The notes under the pieces were generated by a model, which worked only from the letters and a program-made list of their open reading frames with translations, was not told the origin of the DNA and did not search any database. Source: Nostoc sp. CHAB 5836 (lineage in GTDB: Bacteria > Cyanobacteriota > Cyanobacteriia > Cyanobacteriales > Nostocaceae). From it: a stretch of 64,000 nucleotides of DNA. Shown one piece after another: positions 27,167 to 36,130 of the stretch. Within the stretch, counting starts at the first letter, position 1. Each line of letters begins with the position of its first letter. The translations under genes and the position numbers were made by a program. The stretch spans positions 1 through 64,000 of the forward strand of contig NZ_JAIVFV010000003.1 in assembly GCF_020829445.1 (NCBI RefSeq), written 5' to 3'.

Positions 27167-28762
27167 TCAAGATGAAGCCATATTTAAGACTTTTCTTAAT
27201 AGTATTTGGTCTTCTAATTTGGCTTTTAAACGACCATTTTCAATATCTCGAATCCAGCTTTGGCTTTTACCTGTGAGTTTTGCTAATTCTCTTTGGGAGA
27301 GATTCAAATTTTTTCGCGCTTGCAAAATCTGTTCACCTAGCAAATCGTTTGTAGCTTTGGGCTTCCTTTTGGCTTTGGCAGTTCTTGTTTTCTTTTTTTC
27401 TGATTCTGAGATTTGCTGTTCCCATTCTGGTGGGAGTTCAAAAGCCAAAATCCGCGCATTCATTAGCAGATTCCATTTACCACGGGGGCCTGTGTCTGTG
27501 AGGCGAGTTTCAGCACCACCGTCATTAGTCCAAAATTCTAATGCTTCATCTGGATCTTCGGGAAGATCAACTAATTTTGCCCACAAAGGTTGAGTTTCTG
27601 GTGGGTAGGTAACTGGATCGAAAAGTGGTTTCATTCCATAGTGATTGAGAATTTCTAAATCGCTTTCAAAAGTTCGCAGCAGACGTTTGCGTTCTTCCCG
27701 TTGTCTGGATGCAAGGGCGACTTTTTCTTCACCGTAAGCAATACGCAGTAAGGTAGGAATGGTAATACGTTGTTCTTTGCCCATTTTGGTTTTAAATAGC
27801 AACCACAGCATTAGTCGCACAGCGCCTTCATGTTGCTGCCAAATACTCATAACTGCGGTTAAGAGTGTTTTTGGGAGACTGCCATATTGATAGAATGCGG
27901 TTCGCTCTTTACACGCTTGTTTGTTTAAGAAATATTCTGCCCAAATCCCTGCTTTTACTTTAAAAGTTAGCCCAATAAGATATTTGCATCCAAGATTGTC
28001 TTCTTGAAAGTGGTGCTGAATATCTACTAAGTGCCATAAGCGGCTTCCTGTAACTGAGAATCCGTTAATTCTACCTTGTTGGGGCCAGTCAATGGAGATA
28101 ATTAGGGAGCAAGCTTGCTGGACAATATTTTTCATTAAAGCTAGTTTGGCAGCTTTGCTTAAGTCTTTGCGTTTCTCCATCCCCAAATATTTCTCGATTT
28201 GTCGCTCATCGATCGCAAATTCTTGCTCCCAAGGTTGATCTAAGGCTGTAGCATAAGCTGCAAAAATTAAATGTATGCAAGCGGCTCTGATGTCAAGCCC
28301 CTCAATTGCTGCTATATCTGTGGCCTTGTCGTTCACTTTAAATGGATCTTGGATGTGAAATGCGATCGCACCCCGACCTTGATTGACTTGTCGGCTGTAA
28401 CATAGATAACCCTGTTTATCAGTTTCCCAATGTAGGGATGTGCGTTGTGCTAGTACATTACAAGCTTCCCAAATTGCGATCGCTGAAGCAAATGGGTTAT
28501 TCTTACCGTTAGAAAACAAGTCTAAGCTACTAGCATCTCTCGGTTCAACTTTGCATCTCCCTTTTTTCGCCTGCCAAGGAATAGGAGAATTAGTTGGACA
28601 AGCTATTACACATTGCGGTTCTGAATAATAGCCCTCACAATTATTACAAAGACCAGGATCAACCCAGTATTCATTGTCCTCTATTTTGATTGCACCCGTA
28701 GGACATTGGGGGCGGCAGTTGTCACATCCAACGCAACTGTTGTTAGGAATTGTATAAGGCAT
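27167..28762 (-). CDS. patB: heterocyst/nif transcription activator PatB (CnfR)
   Basis: 531 aa, very near the 529 aa I recall for Anabaena PatB. The N-terminus is an 8Fe ferredoxin domain: C10, C13, C16, C20 (CVGCDNCRPQCP) and C39, C42, C51, C55 (CNNCEGYYSEPQCVIAC). A long helical middle follows, then a basic linker (KKKTRTAKAKRKPKA) and a C-terminal XRE-type HTH at about 480-528 (LNLSQRELAKLTGKSQSWIRDIENG). PatB/CnfR switches on nif genes under low oxygen, with the Fe-S clusters as probable oxygen or redox sensors. It is divergent from a nif-type ferredoxin gene across a 1.1-kb gap, matching the known patB-cox2 neighbourhood. Confidence 0.95.
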   Translation of the reverse strand: MPYTIPNNSCVGCDNCRPQCPTGAIKIEDNEYWVDPGLCNNCEGYYSEPQCVIACPTNSPIPWQAKKGRCKVEPRDASSLDLFSNGKNNPFASAIAIWEACNVLAQRTSLHWETDKQGYLCYSRQVNQGRGAIAFHIQDPFKVNDKATDIAAIEGLDIRAACIHLIFAAYATALDQPWEQEFAIDERQIEKYLGMEKRKDLSKAAKLALMKNIVQQACSLIISIDWPQQGRINGFSVTGSRLWHLVDIQHHFQEDNLGCKYLIGLTFKVKAGIWAEYFLNKQACKERTAFYQYGSLPKTLLTAVMSIWQQHEGAVRLMLWLLFKTKMGKEQRITIPTLLRIAYGEEKVALASRQREERKRLLRTFESDLEILNHYGMKPLFDPVTYPPETQPLWAKLVDLPEDPDEALEFWTNDGGAETRLTDTGPRGKWNLLMNARILAFELPPEWEQQISESEKKKTRTAKAKRKPKATNDLLGEQILQARKNLNLSQRELAKLTGKSQSWIRDIENGRLKAKLEDQILLRKVLNMASS

Positions 28763-29350
28763 TTGGCTCTTTTCCCACTCTAATCGTTGAGATGTCTATC
28801 TCAGGTCTCCCCTGGATGAGTCCTGTTTATTCATGACTCGCTACCACATTATTTTTCTGGCGAGAATAATCTTTTCTCACCACATTTAATCCCCACATCC
28901 ATATTTAACTTTCCATTAAATTGGAAGCTATTTAAAGCTTGTAAACTTAGCCAAATAAAACTTCTTATTAACTATACATTTCATGAAAAAAATGATTATT
29001 TTGTTCGTACCGAGCTTAAGCAAAAATCTTAACATTTATTTAATTACGTACTTCATGAACATTTTCGCTTTGACCATCAAACCTTATGCGAAGTCTTTTT
29101 CAGGAATATTTCAGCCTTTTACAATTGAACTTCATCTGATTTGTTAATAATTTTAATATTTAATGCATGATAATATTCTGCCATAAACTTTACAGTTCCT
29201 TTATAAATTAATTCTGTTGGTTTAGATGAAAACATAATATTTATCTTCTCACCATTTATCTAAATATTTGAATTAAACTAAATTGAAAATTGTTGCTTTC
29301 TAAAATACATATTGCATATATCAAAATGTAACTGATGAACATCTGTATTG

Positions 29351-29392
29351 GTATATATGTATACTGTCCACATGAAATTATTTGCCTAAACT
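29351..29392 (+). promoter_or_regulatory. NtcA-activated type promoter
   Basis: GTATATATGTATAC is a perfect match to the NtcA consensus GTA-N8-TAC. TAAACT (29387-29392) fits the -10 form TAN3T and starts 22 nt after the box, the spacing of canonical NtcA-activated promoters. It points toward the ferredoxin gene, which would give a leader of about 470 nt. The box is palindromic and could also act toward patB, where the best -10 is at 20 nt. Confidence 0.6.
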
Positions 29393-29522
29393 TAAAAATA
29401 TTTGAAAAAGAATATCATTACTATTGTGGAAAACCGCTATATACACATTTGGAATTATCAACCTTTTATTTATACTCTGCATGAAAATTGCTAATGGTGG
29501 GTTGCTGTCTCCAGTTATATAT

Positions 29523-29616
29523 CAATACACTTGGGTTAAGCATTTCCTCCTTCTCCTTCTCTCTGTGTTCTCTGCGCCTCTGTGGTTCGTAAAAAAAGAT
29601 TAAGTGAACCGTATTG
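29523..29616. mobile_element. MITE, CAATAC family, 10-bp target duplication AGTTATATAT
   Basis: 94 bp from CAATACACTTGGGTTAAG to TTAAGTGAACCGTATTG. The 10 bp AGTTATATAT occur exactly on both sides (29513-29522, 29617-29626). The interior (cttctctctgtgttctctg) is shared with the other copies. Confidence 0.9.
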
Positions 29617-29865
29617 AGTTATATATTGAGTCAGAGACTTGATGAATGCTCTGCATGGGAACGAGTAATACTAAAGATTTGTCAGAATTATTGGCAATAA
29701 TTTTCATCTATAAATTTAAATCAAAAACAATCTGCAATTGTGTTCAAAGTCATCGGAACTTGATGAAATAAAAGTAAGCTTTGAATACAAAACAATCAAA
29801 GATTAGGATAATATGATGATTAATGCACAAACATATTTACAGGCAAAATAGCCGAGGATTTATTC

Positions 29866-30159
29866 ATGGCGCAACTAACAGGATTGACATTTGGTGGTAA
29901 TGCTTGGACACCAAAATTCGCTCAGGAAATCGACAAAGACAAATGTATCGGCTGTGGCAGATGCATTAAAGTATGCGGGTACAATGTGCTTGGATTGAAG
30001 GCACTCAATGAAGAAGGCGAATTTGTGGAAGATGAAGATGATGAAGAAATTGAGCGGAAAGTAATGGCAGTTACTTTTCCAGAGAATTGTATTGGTTGTC
30101 AAGCTTGTTCACGGATTTGTCCCAAGAATTGCTACACCCATGTTGTATTAAACAATTAA
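29866..30159 (+). CDS. nif-type 2[4Fe-4S] ferredoxin (ferredoxin III, FdxB-like)
   Basis: 97 aa. Two Fe-S motifs: C27, C30, C33, C37 ([11 protein letters not shown]) and C75, C78, C81, C85 ([11 protein letters not shown]), with an extra Cys89 and a long acidic insert ([17 protein letters not shown]) between them. This shape is that of the nitrogenase-associated ferredoxin III group. It is an electron carrier in the cytosol. It sits between patB and coxB, equal in position to the small ferredoxin gene I recall beside patB in Anabaena. Expression is probably heterocyst-linked, through the NtcA-type promoter upstream. Confidence 0.9.
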   Translation: MAQLTGLTFGGNAWTPKFAQEIDKDKCIGCGRCIKVCGYNVLGLKALNEEGEFVEDEDDEEIERKVMAVTFPENCIGCQACSRICPKNCYTHVVLNN

Positions 30160-30632
30160 GGTTTTTGGAGTTAGTCAAAACTGTTGTTCATTCAAGGAGG
30201 CACTGTTTGTAATCAGCACAAATGTGCTACGCAAGGTAACTTGAGGGGAATACTAACTATTTACTGGAACTAATAAAAAGTTTACAGTAGACAAATCCGT
30301 AAATCGTAAATTGTTCACTATTAACAAATTTAAACTTGCTGCTAATATAGCCTAATCAATATTAGGACTAACAGTGCCCTCTTGGAACAACTAGCTTTTC
30401 TGAAAGCAGGGGGCTAACTTTGTCATAGGAGTTGAAATATAATTTGTAATTTTCTGGGGGAAAGATATGGAAAAAAATCTGGAAGTTTCCCCCTTTTTTA
30501 ATGGCTGCACGTTAGAAAGTTAATAAGTGAAAAGGAAATGGGGAATAGGGAATGGGGAATAGATAACAATGCCCAATACTTAAACCCAGAAAAGAACACC
30601 TCTACAGACGGTTTACAAAGCAGGTAGCATAT
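30160..30632. other. coxB upstream region
   Basis: About 470 bp without a gene. A perfect short palindrome AGCACAAATGTGCT lies near 30217-30230. A heterocyst-type promoter for the cox operon is expected here but I cannot point to a clear box. Confidence 0.4.
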
Positions 30633-31631
30633 ATGCAACAAATTCCTGTTTCACTATGGACTCTGGTTGCTGGGATAGTAGTTACAGCAATCAGCATTTG
30701 GATTGGTCAAAACCACACTCTGATGCCGATACAGGCATCGTTACAAGCGCCTTTGGTAGACGGTTTTTTCAACGTCATGTTTACCATTGCGATCGCACTC
30801 TTCTTAGTGGTAGAAGGAACTATTCTGATTTTTTTGGTGAAGTTTCGTCACCGTCGCGGTGATGATACCGATGGTTTACCAATAGAAGGTAACGTTCCCT
30901 TAGAAATCTTTTGGACAGCAATTCCCACAGTGATTGTCCTCGGTTTGGGCATCTACAGTGTAGATGTTTTTAACCAAATGGGGGGCTTTGAGCCTGCTGG
31001 TCATCCTCATTCAGCAGCTCATGTTGCTCATATGCCGGGGAGTGCAATTGCAGCGACATTAAGCGATACTGAAGCAACAACTGCCCCAACAATTGCCCCG
31101 ACAATTGCCCCAACAATTGGCATCGGCGCGTCTCCTCAAACTCTAAACAAACCAGCCGACTTAGTGGTTGATGTCAAAGGCATACAGTACGCCTGGATAT
31201 TTAATTACCCTGATAGTGGCATTACCTCTGGGGAATTGCACATTCCCGTCGGTGCTGATGTGCAACTCAACCTTTCAGCACAAGACGTAATTCACTCATT
31301 TTGGGTACCAAACTTCCGCCTGAAGCAAGATGCGCTTCCCGGTATCCCCACCGAACTACGATTTGTTGCCACCAAACCAGGTACATATCCCGTAGTTTGT
31401 GCTGAGTTGTGCGGTGGTTATCACGGTTCAATGCGGACACAGGTAATTGTCCACACACCAGAAGAATATGATAGCTGGCGGACAGAAAACCAGATTGCTC
31501 AACAACAAAACCTAAATCAAGTCGTTGCAATTAATCCAGCCGACTTATCAACATCAGAATTTCTCGCGCCCCACACCCATGATATGGGAATTAGTGCAGC
31601 AACTTTAGAGTCAGTAGTCATTGGTCATTAG
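30633..31631 (+). CDS. coxB: cytochrome c oxidase subunit II (Cox2-type)
   Basis: 332 aa. Two N-terminal membrane helices (about 5-25 and 46-72) are followed by a periplasmic/lumenal CuA domain with ligands H221, C256, E258, C260, H264 and M267 (CAELCGGYHGSM). Between them an extra low-complexity linker (about residues 130-165) includes three copies of the unit APTI. It accepts electrons from cytochrome c or plastocyanin for the terminal oxidase. It is first of the coxB-coxA-coxC operon; the neighbouring patB gene points to the heterocyst oxidase Cox2. Confidence 0.95.
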   Translation: MQQIPVSLWTLVAGIVVTAISIWIGQNHTLMPIQASLQAPLVDGFFNVMFTIAIALFLVVEGTILIFLVKFRHRRGDDTDGLPIEGNVPLEIFWTAIPTVIVLGLGIYSVDVFNQMGGFEPAGHPHSAAHVAHMPGSAIAATLSDTEATTAPTIAPTIAPTIGIGASPQTLNKPADLVVDVKGIQYAWIFNYPDSGITSGELHIPVGADVQLNLSAQDVIHSFWVPNFRLKQDALPGIPTELRFVATKPGTYPVVCAELCGGYHGSMRTQVIVHTPEEYDSWRTENQIAQQQNLNQVVAINPADLSTSEFLAPHTHDMGISAATLESVVIGH

Positions 31632-31795
31632 TTATTGGTCATTGGTCATTGGTCATTGGTCATTGGTCATTAGTCATTAGTCATTGGTCATTAGTCATTG
31701 GTCATTGGTCATTAGTTATTGGTAACTGACAAAGGACAAAAGACAAATGACAAGGGACAAATGACAAATGACAAATGACAAAGGACAAAAAGACA
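31622..31795. repeat. heptamer arrays between coxB and coxA
   Basis: First TTGGTCA/TTAGTCA units (about 31622-31725), then ACAAATG/ACAAAGG units to about 31795. The array begins at the coxB stop codon and ends 13 nt before the coxA ATG. Confidence 0.9.
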
Positions 31796-31807
31796 AAGGA
31801 TAAAAAT

Positions 31808-33499
31808 ATGACACAGGTAGAATTTCCCCGGAATACTCCACCAGAAGGAAATAAACCAGAAACTCTGGTGGCTGCCCACACCTCTCATCCGAAGGCGTGG
31901 AAATGGCAGGACTATTTTACATTTAATGTTGACCACAAAGTTATTGGTATCCAATACTTAGTGACCGCCTTTGTGTTCTATCTCATCGGTGGACTGATGG
32001 CTGTTGCTATCCGTGCCGAATTAGCAACACCAGATGCAGACTTACTCGACCCCAATCTGTATAACGCTTTCATGACTAATCACGGGACGATTATGATCTT
32101 CCTGTGGATTGTCCCTAGCGCCATTGGGGGATTTGGTAACTATTTGGTGCCGTTGATGGTCGGTGCTAGGGATATGGCTTTCCCGAAGCTGAATGCGATC
32201 GCCTTTTGGTTAAATCCACCAGCAGGTGCGCTGATTTTAGGTAGTTTCTTTTTTGGCGGTTCCCAATCTGGTTGGACAGCTTACCCACCTTTGAGTTTGG
32301 TGACAGCGCCAATCGCTCAAACTATGTGGATACTTGCCATCGTCTTAGTGGGAACTTCTTCAATTTTGGGTTCACTGAACTTTGTGATCACCATTTTGAT
32401 GATGAAAGTTCCTAGCATGAAATGGGATCAAGTACCCCTATTTTGCTGGGCAATCTTGGCAACCTCCCTGCTGGCGCTTCTCTCCACACCTGTATTAGCA
32501 GCCGGTTTAATCCTGCTGTTGTTTGACCTCAACTTTGGCACCTCCTTCTTTAAACCAGATGCAGGTGGTAACGTTGTAATTTATCAACACTTATTTTGGT
32601 TTTATTCTCACCCGGCAGTATATTTAATGATTCTGCCCATCTTCGGCATCATGTCGGAGGTAATTCCAGTTCACTCTCGCAAGCCAATCTTCGGTTATAA
32701 AGCGATCGCTTATTCTAGTGTAGCGATCTGCGTTGTCGGTTTGTTCGTCTGGGTACACCATATGTTTACCAGTGGCACACCCGGTTGGATGCGGATGTTC
32801 TTCACCATCTCCACTCTCATCGTTGCAGTTCCCACTGGTGTGAAGATTTTTGCTTGGGTTGCTACCCTCTGGGGTGGTAAAATCCGCTTCACCACAGCGA
32901 TGCTTTTCGCCATTGGCTTATTGTCCATGTTTGTTATGGGCGGCTTAAGTGGTGTGACAATGGGAACAGCCCCCTTTGATGTTCACGTCCACGACACCTA
33001 TTATGTAGTCGGACATTTTCACTACGTTCTGTTTGGCGGTTCCGTATTTGGCATCTACGCCGGCATTTATCACTGGTTCCCCAAAATGACCGGACGAATG
33101 CTGAATGAAACCTGGGGACGTGTTCATTTTGCCCTTACCTTTATCGGCACTAATCTCACCTTTTTACCCATGCACGAATTGGGTTTAAAAGGAATGCCCC
33201 GACGAGTGGCAATGTATGACCCTCAATTTATCGACCTGAATCAAATTTGTACCTTTGGTTCATTTGTTTTGGCGATATCAGTAATTCCCTTTGCGATCAA
33301 CATGATTTACAGTTGGCTGAAGGGGCCTTTGGCAGGTGATAATCCTTGGCAAGCTTTGACCTTAGAATGGACAACTAGCTCACCACCCGCAATTGAAAAC
33401 TGGGAAGTATTGCCGGTTGTCACTCATGGCCCTTATGACTATGGTCATGGTCATAGTAATCAAATACAGCCATCTGCAACACCGGAAGCTAGTGTTTAG
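31808..33499 (+). CDS. coxA: cytochrome c oxidase subunit I, A2-type
   Basis: 563 aa from the ATG at 31808; the frame is open upstream only through heptamer repeat. Twelve-helix heme-copper oxidase core with WIVPSAIGGFGNYLVPLMVGARDMAFPKLNA and the low-spin/high-spin heme region HVHDTYYVVGHFHYVLFGG. The CuB/cross-linked Tyr motif reads WFYSHPAVY (Y266-S267-H268-P269-A270-V271-Y272): the D-channel glutamate of A1-type enzymes is replaced and the YSHPxV form defines A2-type oxidases. It reduces O2 and pumps protons, protecting nitrogenase if expressed in heterocysts. Confidence 0.96.
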   Translation: MTQVEFPRNTPPEGNKPETLVAAHTSHPKAWKWQDYFTFNVDHKVIGIQYLVTAFVFYLIGGLMAVAIRAELATPDADLLDPNLYNAFMTNHGTIMIFLWIVPSAIGGFGNYLVPLMVGARDMAFPKLNAIAFWLNPPAGALILGSFFFGGSQSGWTAYPPLSLVTAPIAQTMWILAIVLVGTSSILGSLNFVITILMMKVPSMKWDQVPLFCWAILATSLLALLSTPVLAAGLILLLFDLNFGTSFFKPDAGGNVVIYQHLFWFYSHPAVYLMILPIFGIMSEVIPVHSRKPIFGYKAIAYSSVAICVVGLFVWVHHMFTSGTPGWMRMFFTISTLIVAVPTGVKIFAWVATLWGGKIRFTTAMLFAIGLLSMFVMGGLSGVTMGTAPFDVHVHDTYYVVGHFHYVLFGGSVFGIYAGIYHWFPKMTGRMLNETWGRVHFALTFIGTNLTFLPMHELGLKGMPRRVAMYDPQFIDLNQICTFGSFVLAISVIPFAINMIYSWLKGPLAGDNPWQALTLEWTTSSPPAIENWEVLPVVTHGPYDYGHGHSNQIQPSATPEASV

Positions 33500-33704
33500 T
33501 AGAGAGGAATTGAGGGTTTGAGTTTTAACGCAAAGGGGCGCAGAGGTAAGCGCAGAGGAACGCAAAGTTTATTTGAGTCTATTTGCTACGAACTGAGGTA
33601 AAACTCTGCGTACCTTTGCGTTTACTTTGCGTACCTTTGCGTTTAAAAAAGACTTCATTCAAGTTTCCACAACAGACGCAGCGCATAATATTGTCAAAAA
33701 ATCT

Positions 33705-34298
33705 ATGACTATAGCTACAAGCGAAGATCACAGTGCAGGACACGAAGAAAATCCAGATTTAAGAGTTTGGGGACTGTTAACGTTCCTCGCCTCTGAATCC
33801 CTGATGTTTGGAGGATTTTTTGCCACCTATTTGTTTTTTCGAGGTATTACACCAGTTTGGCCTCCAGAAGGAAGTGAAGTAGAACTACTTGTACCGACGA
33901 TTAACACCATTATTTTGGTGTCTAGTAGTTTCGTGATTCACTTCGGTGATACGGCGATTAAAAAGAATAATGTCAAGGGAATGCAACTATGGTATGCAAT
34001 TACTGCAATCATGGGGGCAATTTTCTTAGGTGGTCAGGTTTATGAGTACTCAACATTAGGATACGGACTGACTACCAACGTCTTCGCCAACTGCTTTTAT
34101 ATCATGACAGGGTTCCACGGTTTGCACGTTTTTGTGGGATTGTTATTGATATTACGTGTATTGTGGCGATCGCGTCTTCCCGGTGAATATTCTGCAACCA
34201 ATCATACTTTCATCGAAATGACAGAAATTTACTGGCACTTCGTAGACATTATTTGGATTGTTCTTTTCACCTTAGTGTACGTTCTCACCTTGTTTTAA
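33705..34298 (+). CDS. coxC: cytochrome c oxidase subunit III
   Basis: 197 aa from the ATG at 33705 (MTIATSEDHSAGHEENPDLRVWG); an upstream frame runs through repeat DNA and is not supported. Helical membrane protein with the subunit III landmarks ESLMFGGFFATYLFFRG, GFHGLHVFVG and EMTEIYWHFVDIIWIVLF. It stabilises the oxidase core. The gap to coxA (205 bp) contains only repeat-like gcgcagaggtaagcgcagag DNA. Confidence 0.95.
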   Translation: MTIATSEDHSAGHEENPDLRVWGLLTFLASESLMFGGFFATYLFFRGITPVWPPEGSEVELLVPTINTIILVSSSFVIHFGDTAIKKNNVKGMQLWYAITAIMGAIFLGGQVYEYSTLGYGLTTNVFANCFYIMTGFHGLHVFVGLLLILRVLWRSRLPGEYSATNHTFIEMTEIYWHFVDIIWIVLFTLVYVLTLF

Positions 34299-34376
34299 CA
34301 AAAGTTAGGAGTGAGGAGTGAGAAGTGAGGAGTTAAAAATTCACAACTCCCAACTCCCAACTCCTAACTCCTAACT

Positions 34377-34481
34377 CAATACGGTTCACAAAAGGGCTGA
34401 AACTCTTTTTTTTACGAACCACAGAGGCGCAGAGAACACAGAGAGAAAGAGAAGGAGGAAATGCTTAACCCAAGTGTATTG
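34377..34481. mobile_element. MITE, CAATAC family, minus orientation
   Basis: 105 bp, from CAATACGGTTCAC to AAGTGTATTG, the reverse of the copy at 29523. It sits in a CTCCTAA heptamer array, and ACTCCTAACT on both sides fits a 10-bp duplication, though the repeat context makes that unprovable. Confidence 0.8.
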
Positions 34482-34534
34482 ACTCCTAACTCCTAACTCC
34501 TAACTCCTAACTCCTAACTATCCAGGATCCCATT

Positions 34535-35020
34535 ATGCAAACTAATACAAACAAATTCTCATGGTTCCAGGTGCCAGAGGACATTAAAAATCTATTAGTT
34601 TTAGCTGCACAAACCTGGGAAAACACATCAGAATCAGAAAAATATATTCAACAAGCTTTAGACCAAACTGGTGATAATACAGATGTCTTGGTAGCAGCGT
34701 ATAGATTTTTTTATTATAAGAACAATTATTCTCTTGCATTCCAAACAACAGTCAAATTATTAGATAAAATTAAAGAACTAGAAAAATTCCCTGATGAGTG
34801 GGAGCAGCTGAAGCCGATATTAGTTAATCGTCAAGAAGACCCACAAATTCGACTGTACTTAAATGCTTATGCTGCTTCGGGATTAGTACTAGCAAAGTTG
34901 GGAGCAATCGAGGAAGCAAAAGAAATCAGTACCAGAGTCAAACAGATAGACGAAAAGAATGATTTTGGTGCCGGAATTCTGCTGGATATTTTGACACGTC
35001 CGCCAGAAGAAGATGATTAA
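34535..35020 (+). CDS. TPR-like hypothetical protein downstream of cox genes
   Basis: 161 aa, all-helical. Segments such as LVLAAQTWENTSESEKYIQQALDQTGDNTDVLVAAYRFFYYKNNYSLAFQ and LVLAKLGAIEEAKEISTRVKQID have the A/G/Y spacing of tetratricopeptide-like hairpins. The protein ends in an acidic tail (PPEEDD). It follows coxC on the same strand with a repeat-filled gap and probably belongs to the same heterocyst-linked block. Specific function unknown. Confidence 0.75.
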   Translation: MQTNTNKFSWFQVPEDIKNLLVLAAQTWENTSESEKYIQQALDQTGDNTDVLVAAYRFFYYKNNYSLAFQTTVKLLDKIKELEKFPDEWEQLKPILVNRQEDPQIRLYLNAYAASGLVLAKLGAIEEAKEISTRVKQIDEKNDFGAGILLDILTRPPEEDD

Positions 35021-35053
35021 TTAGTCAGCAATCAAAAATCAAGGTGAACAATC

Positions 35054-35224
35054 ATGAACAATTGGTTATCTACTACATCATATTCCTCTTACTCCCTATT
35101 GGGAGCAGCTAGTAATAGTAACTCTATCTTTCCTGCTATTACCATACCTACTAAAGCTCCTGTAGGTAATATTCCTAACATCTCTCCGCTTTTGATCATC
35201 AAATCTTCTCAGCTATCAATTTAA
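35054..35224 (+). CDS. small serine/proline-rich ORF
   Basis: 56 aa, starting MNNWLSTTSYSSYSLLGAAS and ending SPLLIIKSSQLSI. AAGGTG sits 7 nt upstream of the ATG and the stop is 5 nt before the next gene, so it fits snugly between two same-strand genes. It is rich in Ser, Asn, Ile and Pro and has no charged core, unlike a shadow frame. No family recognised; it may be a small heterocyst-linked peptide or noise. Confidence 0.4.
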   Translation: MNNWLSTTSYSSYSLLGAASNSNSIFPAITIPTKAPVGNIPNISPLLIIKSSQLSI

Positions 35225-35229
35225 AAGTT

Positions 35230-35841
35230 ATGAAAGGTAGGGATTGGCTGCTAACAGGGGACGGTCAGTATCAAGCCTGTAAAGCTGTGAGAGCATGGGA
35301 TTTATTGCGAGAAAATTATCGCGTTTATCGGTTTTTAACTGAGGTCGAAGATGTTCTCAATAGTGTGGATGATGAAGTCAGTGGTTTGCCAGAAATTCGG
35401 ATGCTCGTAAGGCGCTTGATAGTAAATTCCTACTGGGTGCGAAGTCAATATTTAGAGCCTTCGCTCAAAACGGGAACCTCTGTTTTACTCCTATACGATG
35501 AATTGGGTTTTCCCTTGACTGTGCAAACAGTAACATTTGCACCGGGAACCCGATCAACCATTCATAATCATGGGACGTGGGGAGTAGTGGCGGTGTTAAA
35601 AGGTCAGGAAAAAAATACTTTTTGGCGACGCACCCATAGCCCAGATTTTCAGGACAAAATTGAACCGACGGGAGAGGTAACTCTATTTCCAGGGGATATT
35701 ATTAGCTTGACTCCCGATGCAATTCACAGTGTAGAAGCAATGGGTGATGAACCAACTGTCACTTTTAACATTTACGGCGAAACTGATCCGAATGAGAGAT
35801 TTGAGTTTGACTCAGTTACTCATAAGGCTAGGAATTTTTAA
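35230..35841 (+). CDS. cupin-fold protein, cysteine-dioxygenase-like
   Basis: 203 aa. After a helical N-terminal third, the double-stranded beta-helix core carries a metal-site motif HNHGTWGVVAVLKGQEKN and a second histidine in ITLTPDAIHSVEAMGDEPTVTFNIYG. The pattern resembles the predicted metal-dependent enzymes of the cupin superfamily related to cysteine dioxygenase. It follows the small ORF by 5 nt. Iron and a sulfur-compound substrate are plausible but not shown by sequence. Confidence 0.8.
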   Translation: MKGRDWLLTGDGQYQACKAVRAWDLLRENYRVYRFLTEVEDVLNSVDDEVSGLPEIRMLVRRLIVNSYWVRSQYLEPSLKTGTSVLLLYDELGFPLTVQTVTFAPGTRSTIHNHGTWGVVAVLKGQEKNTFWRRTHSPDFQDKIEPTGEVTLFPGDIISLTPDAIHSVEAMGDEPTVTFNIYGETDPNERFEFDSVTHKARNF

Positions 35842-35864
35842 TTAGGAATCGTCAGGATTCATTT

Positions 35865-36049
35865 TAATACTGCGTAGGTTTTTAATATTTGTAGGTTGGG
35901 TTGAGCGTAGGCGAAACCCAACAAACCTCGCTCTTCGGTTGGGTTTCGTTCCTCAAACGCCACGTGCTTCAAGTCGGGAAACCCGCCCAACGCAGTGGCT
36001 CCCCAACCTACACATTTTTTATTTTTTTGCCAAAACCTGCGCAGTATTG
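35865..36049. mobile_element. MITE, AATACTGCG variant of the CAATAC family
   Basis: 185 bp bounded by TAATACTGCGTAGGTTTT and AAAACCTGCGCAGTATTG. The exact 10-bp direct repeat GGATTCATTT flanks it (35855-35864, 36050-36059). The interior is tgtaggttgggttgag-type repeat. Confidence 0.85.
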
Positions 36050-36068
36050 GGATTCATTTCTTCGGTTC

Positions 36069-36101
36069 GTAGTTGGTGCTTTGCGCTAAAGCGCCAACTA
36101 C
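36069..36101. repeat. strong hairpin repeat GTAGTTGGTGCTTT
   Basis: GTAGTTGGtGCTTT pairs with AAAGCgCCAACTAC. The same type (gtttgtagtaagcacttt...) recurs at 41551-41608. It lies 30 bp before an ATG, so it could affect translation, but its recurrence points to a dispersed repeat. Confidence 0.5.
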
Positions 36102-36130
36102 AAACAATTGAGTAATTAGGAGGTAGTGCA

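Larger units (their letters stand above)
28763..29865. other. long AT-rich regulatory gap between patB and the ferredoxin gene
   Basis: 1.1 kb with no convincing open frame. It holds a CAATAC-family element (29523-29616) and an NtcA-type box at 29351-29364. It must contain the divergent promoters of patB and the ferredoxin/cox2 genes. Confidence 0.6.
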
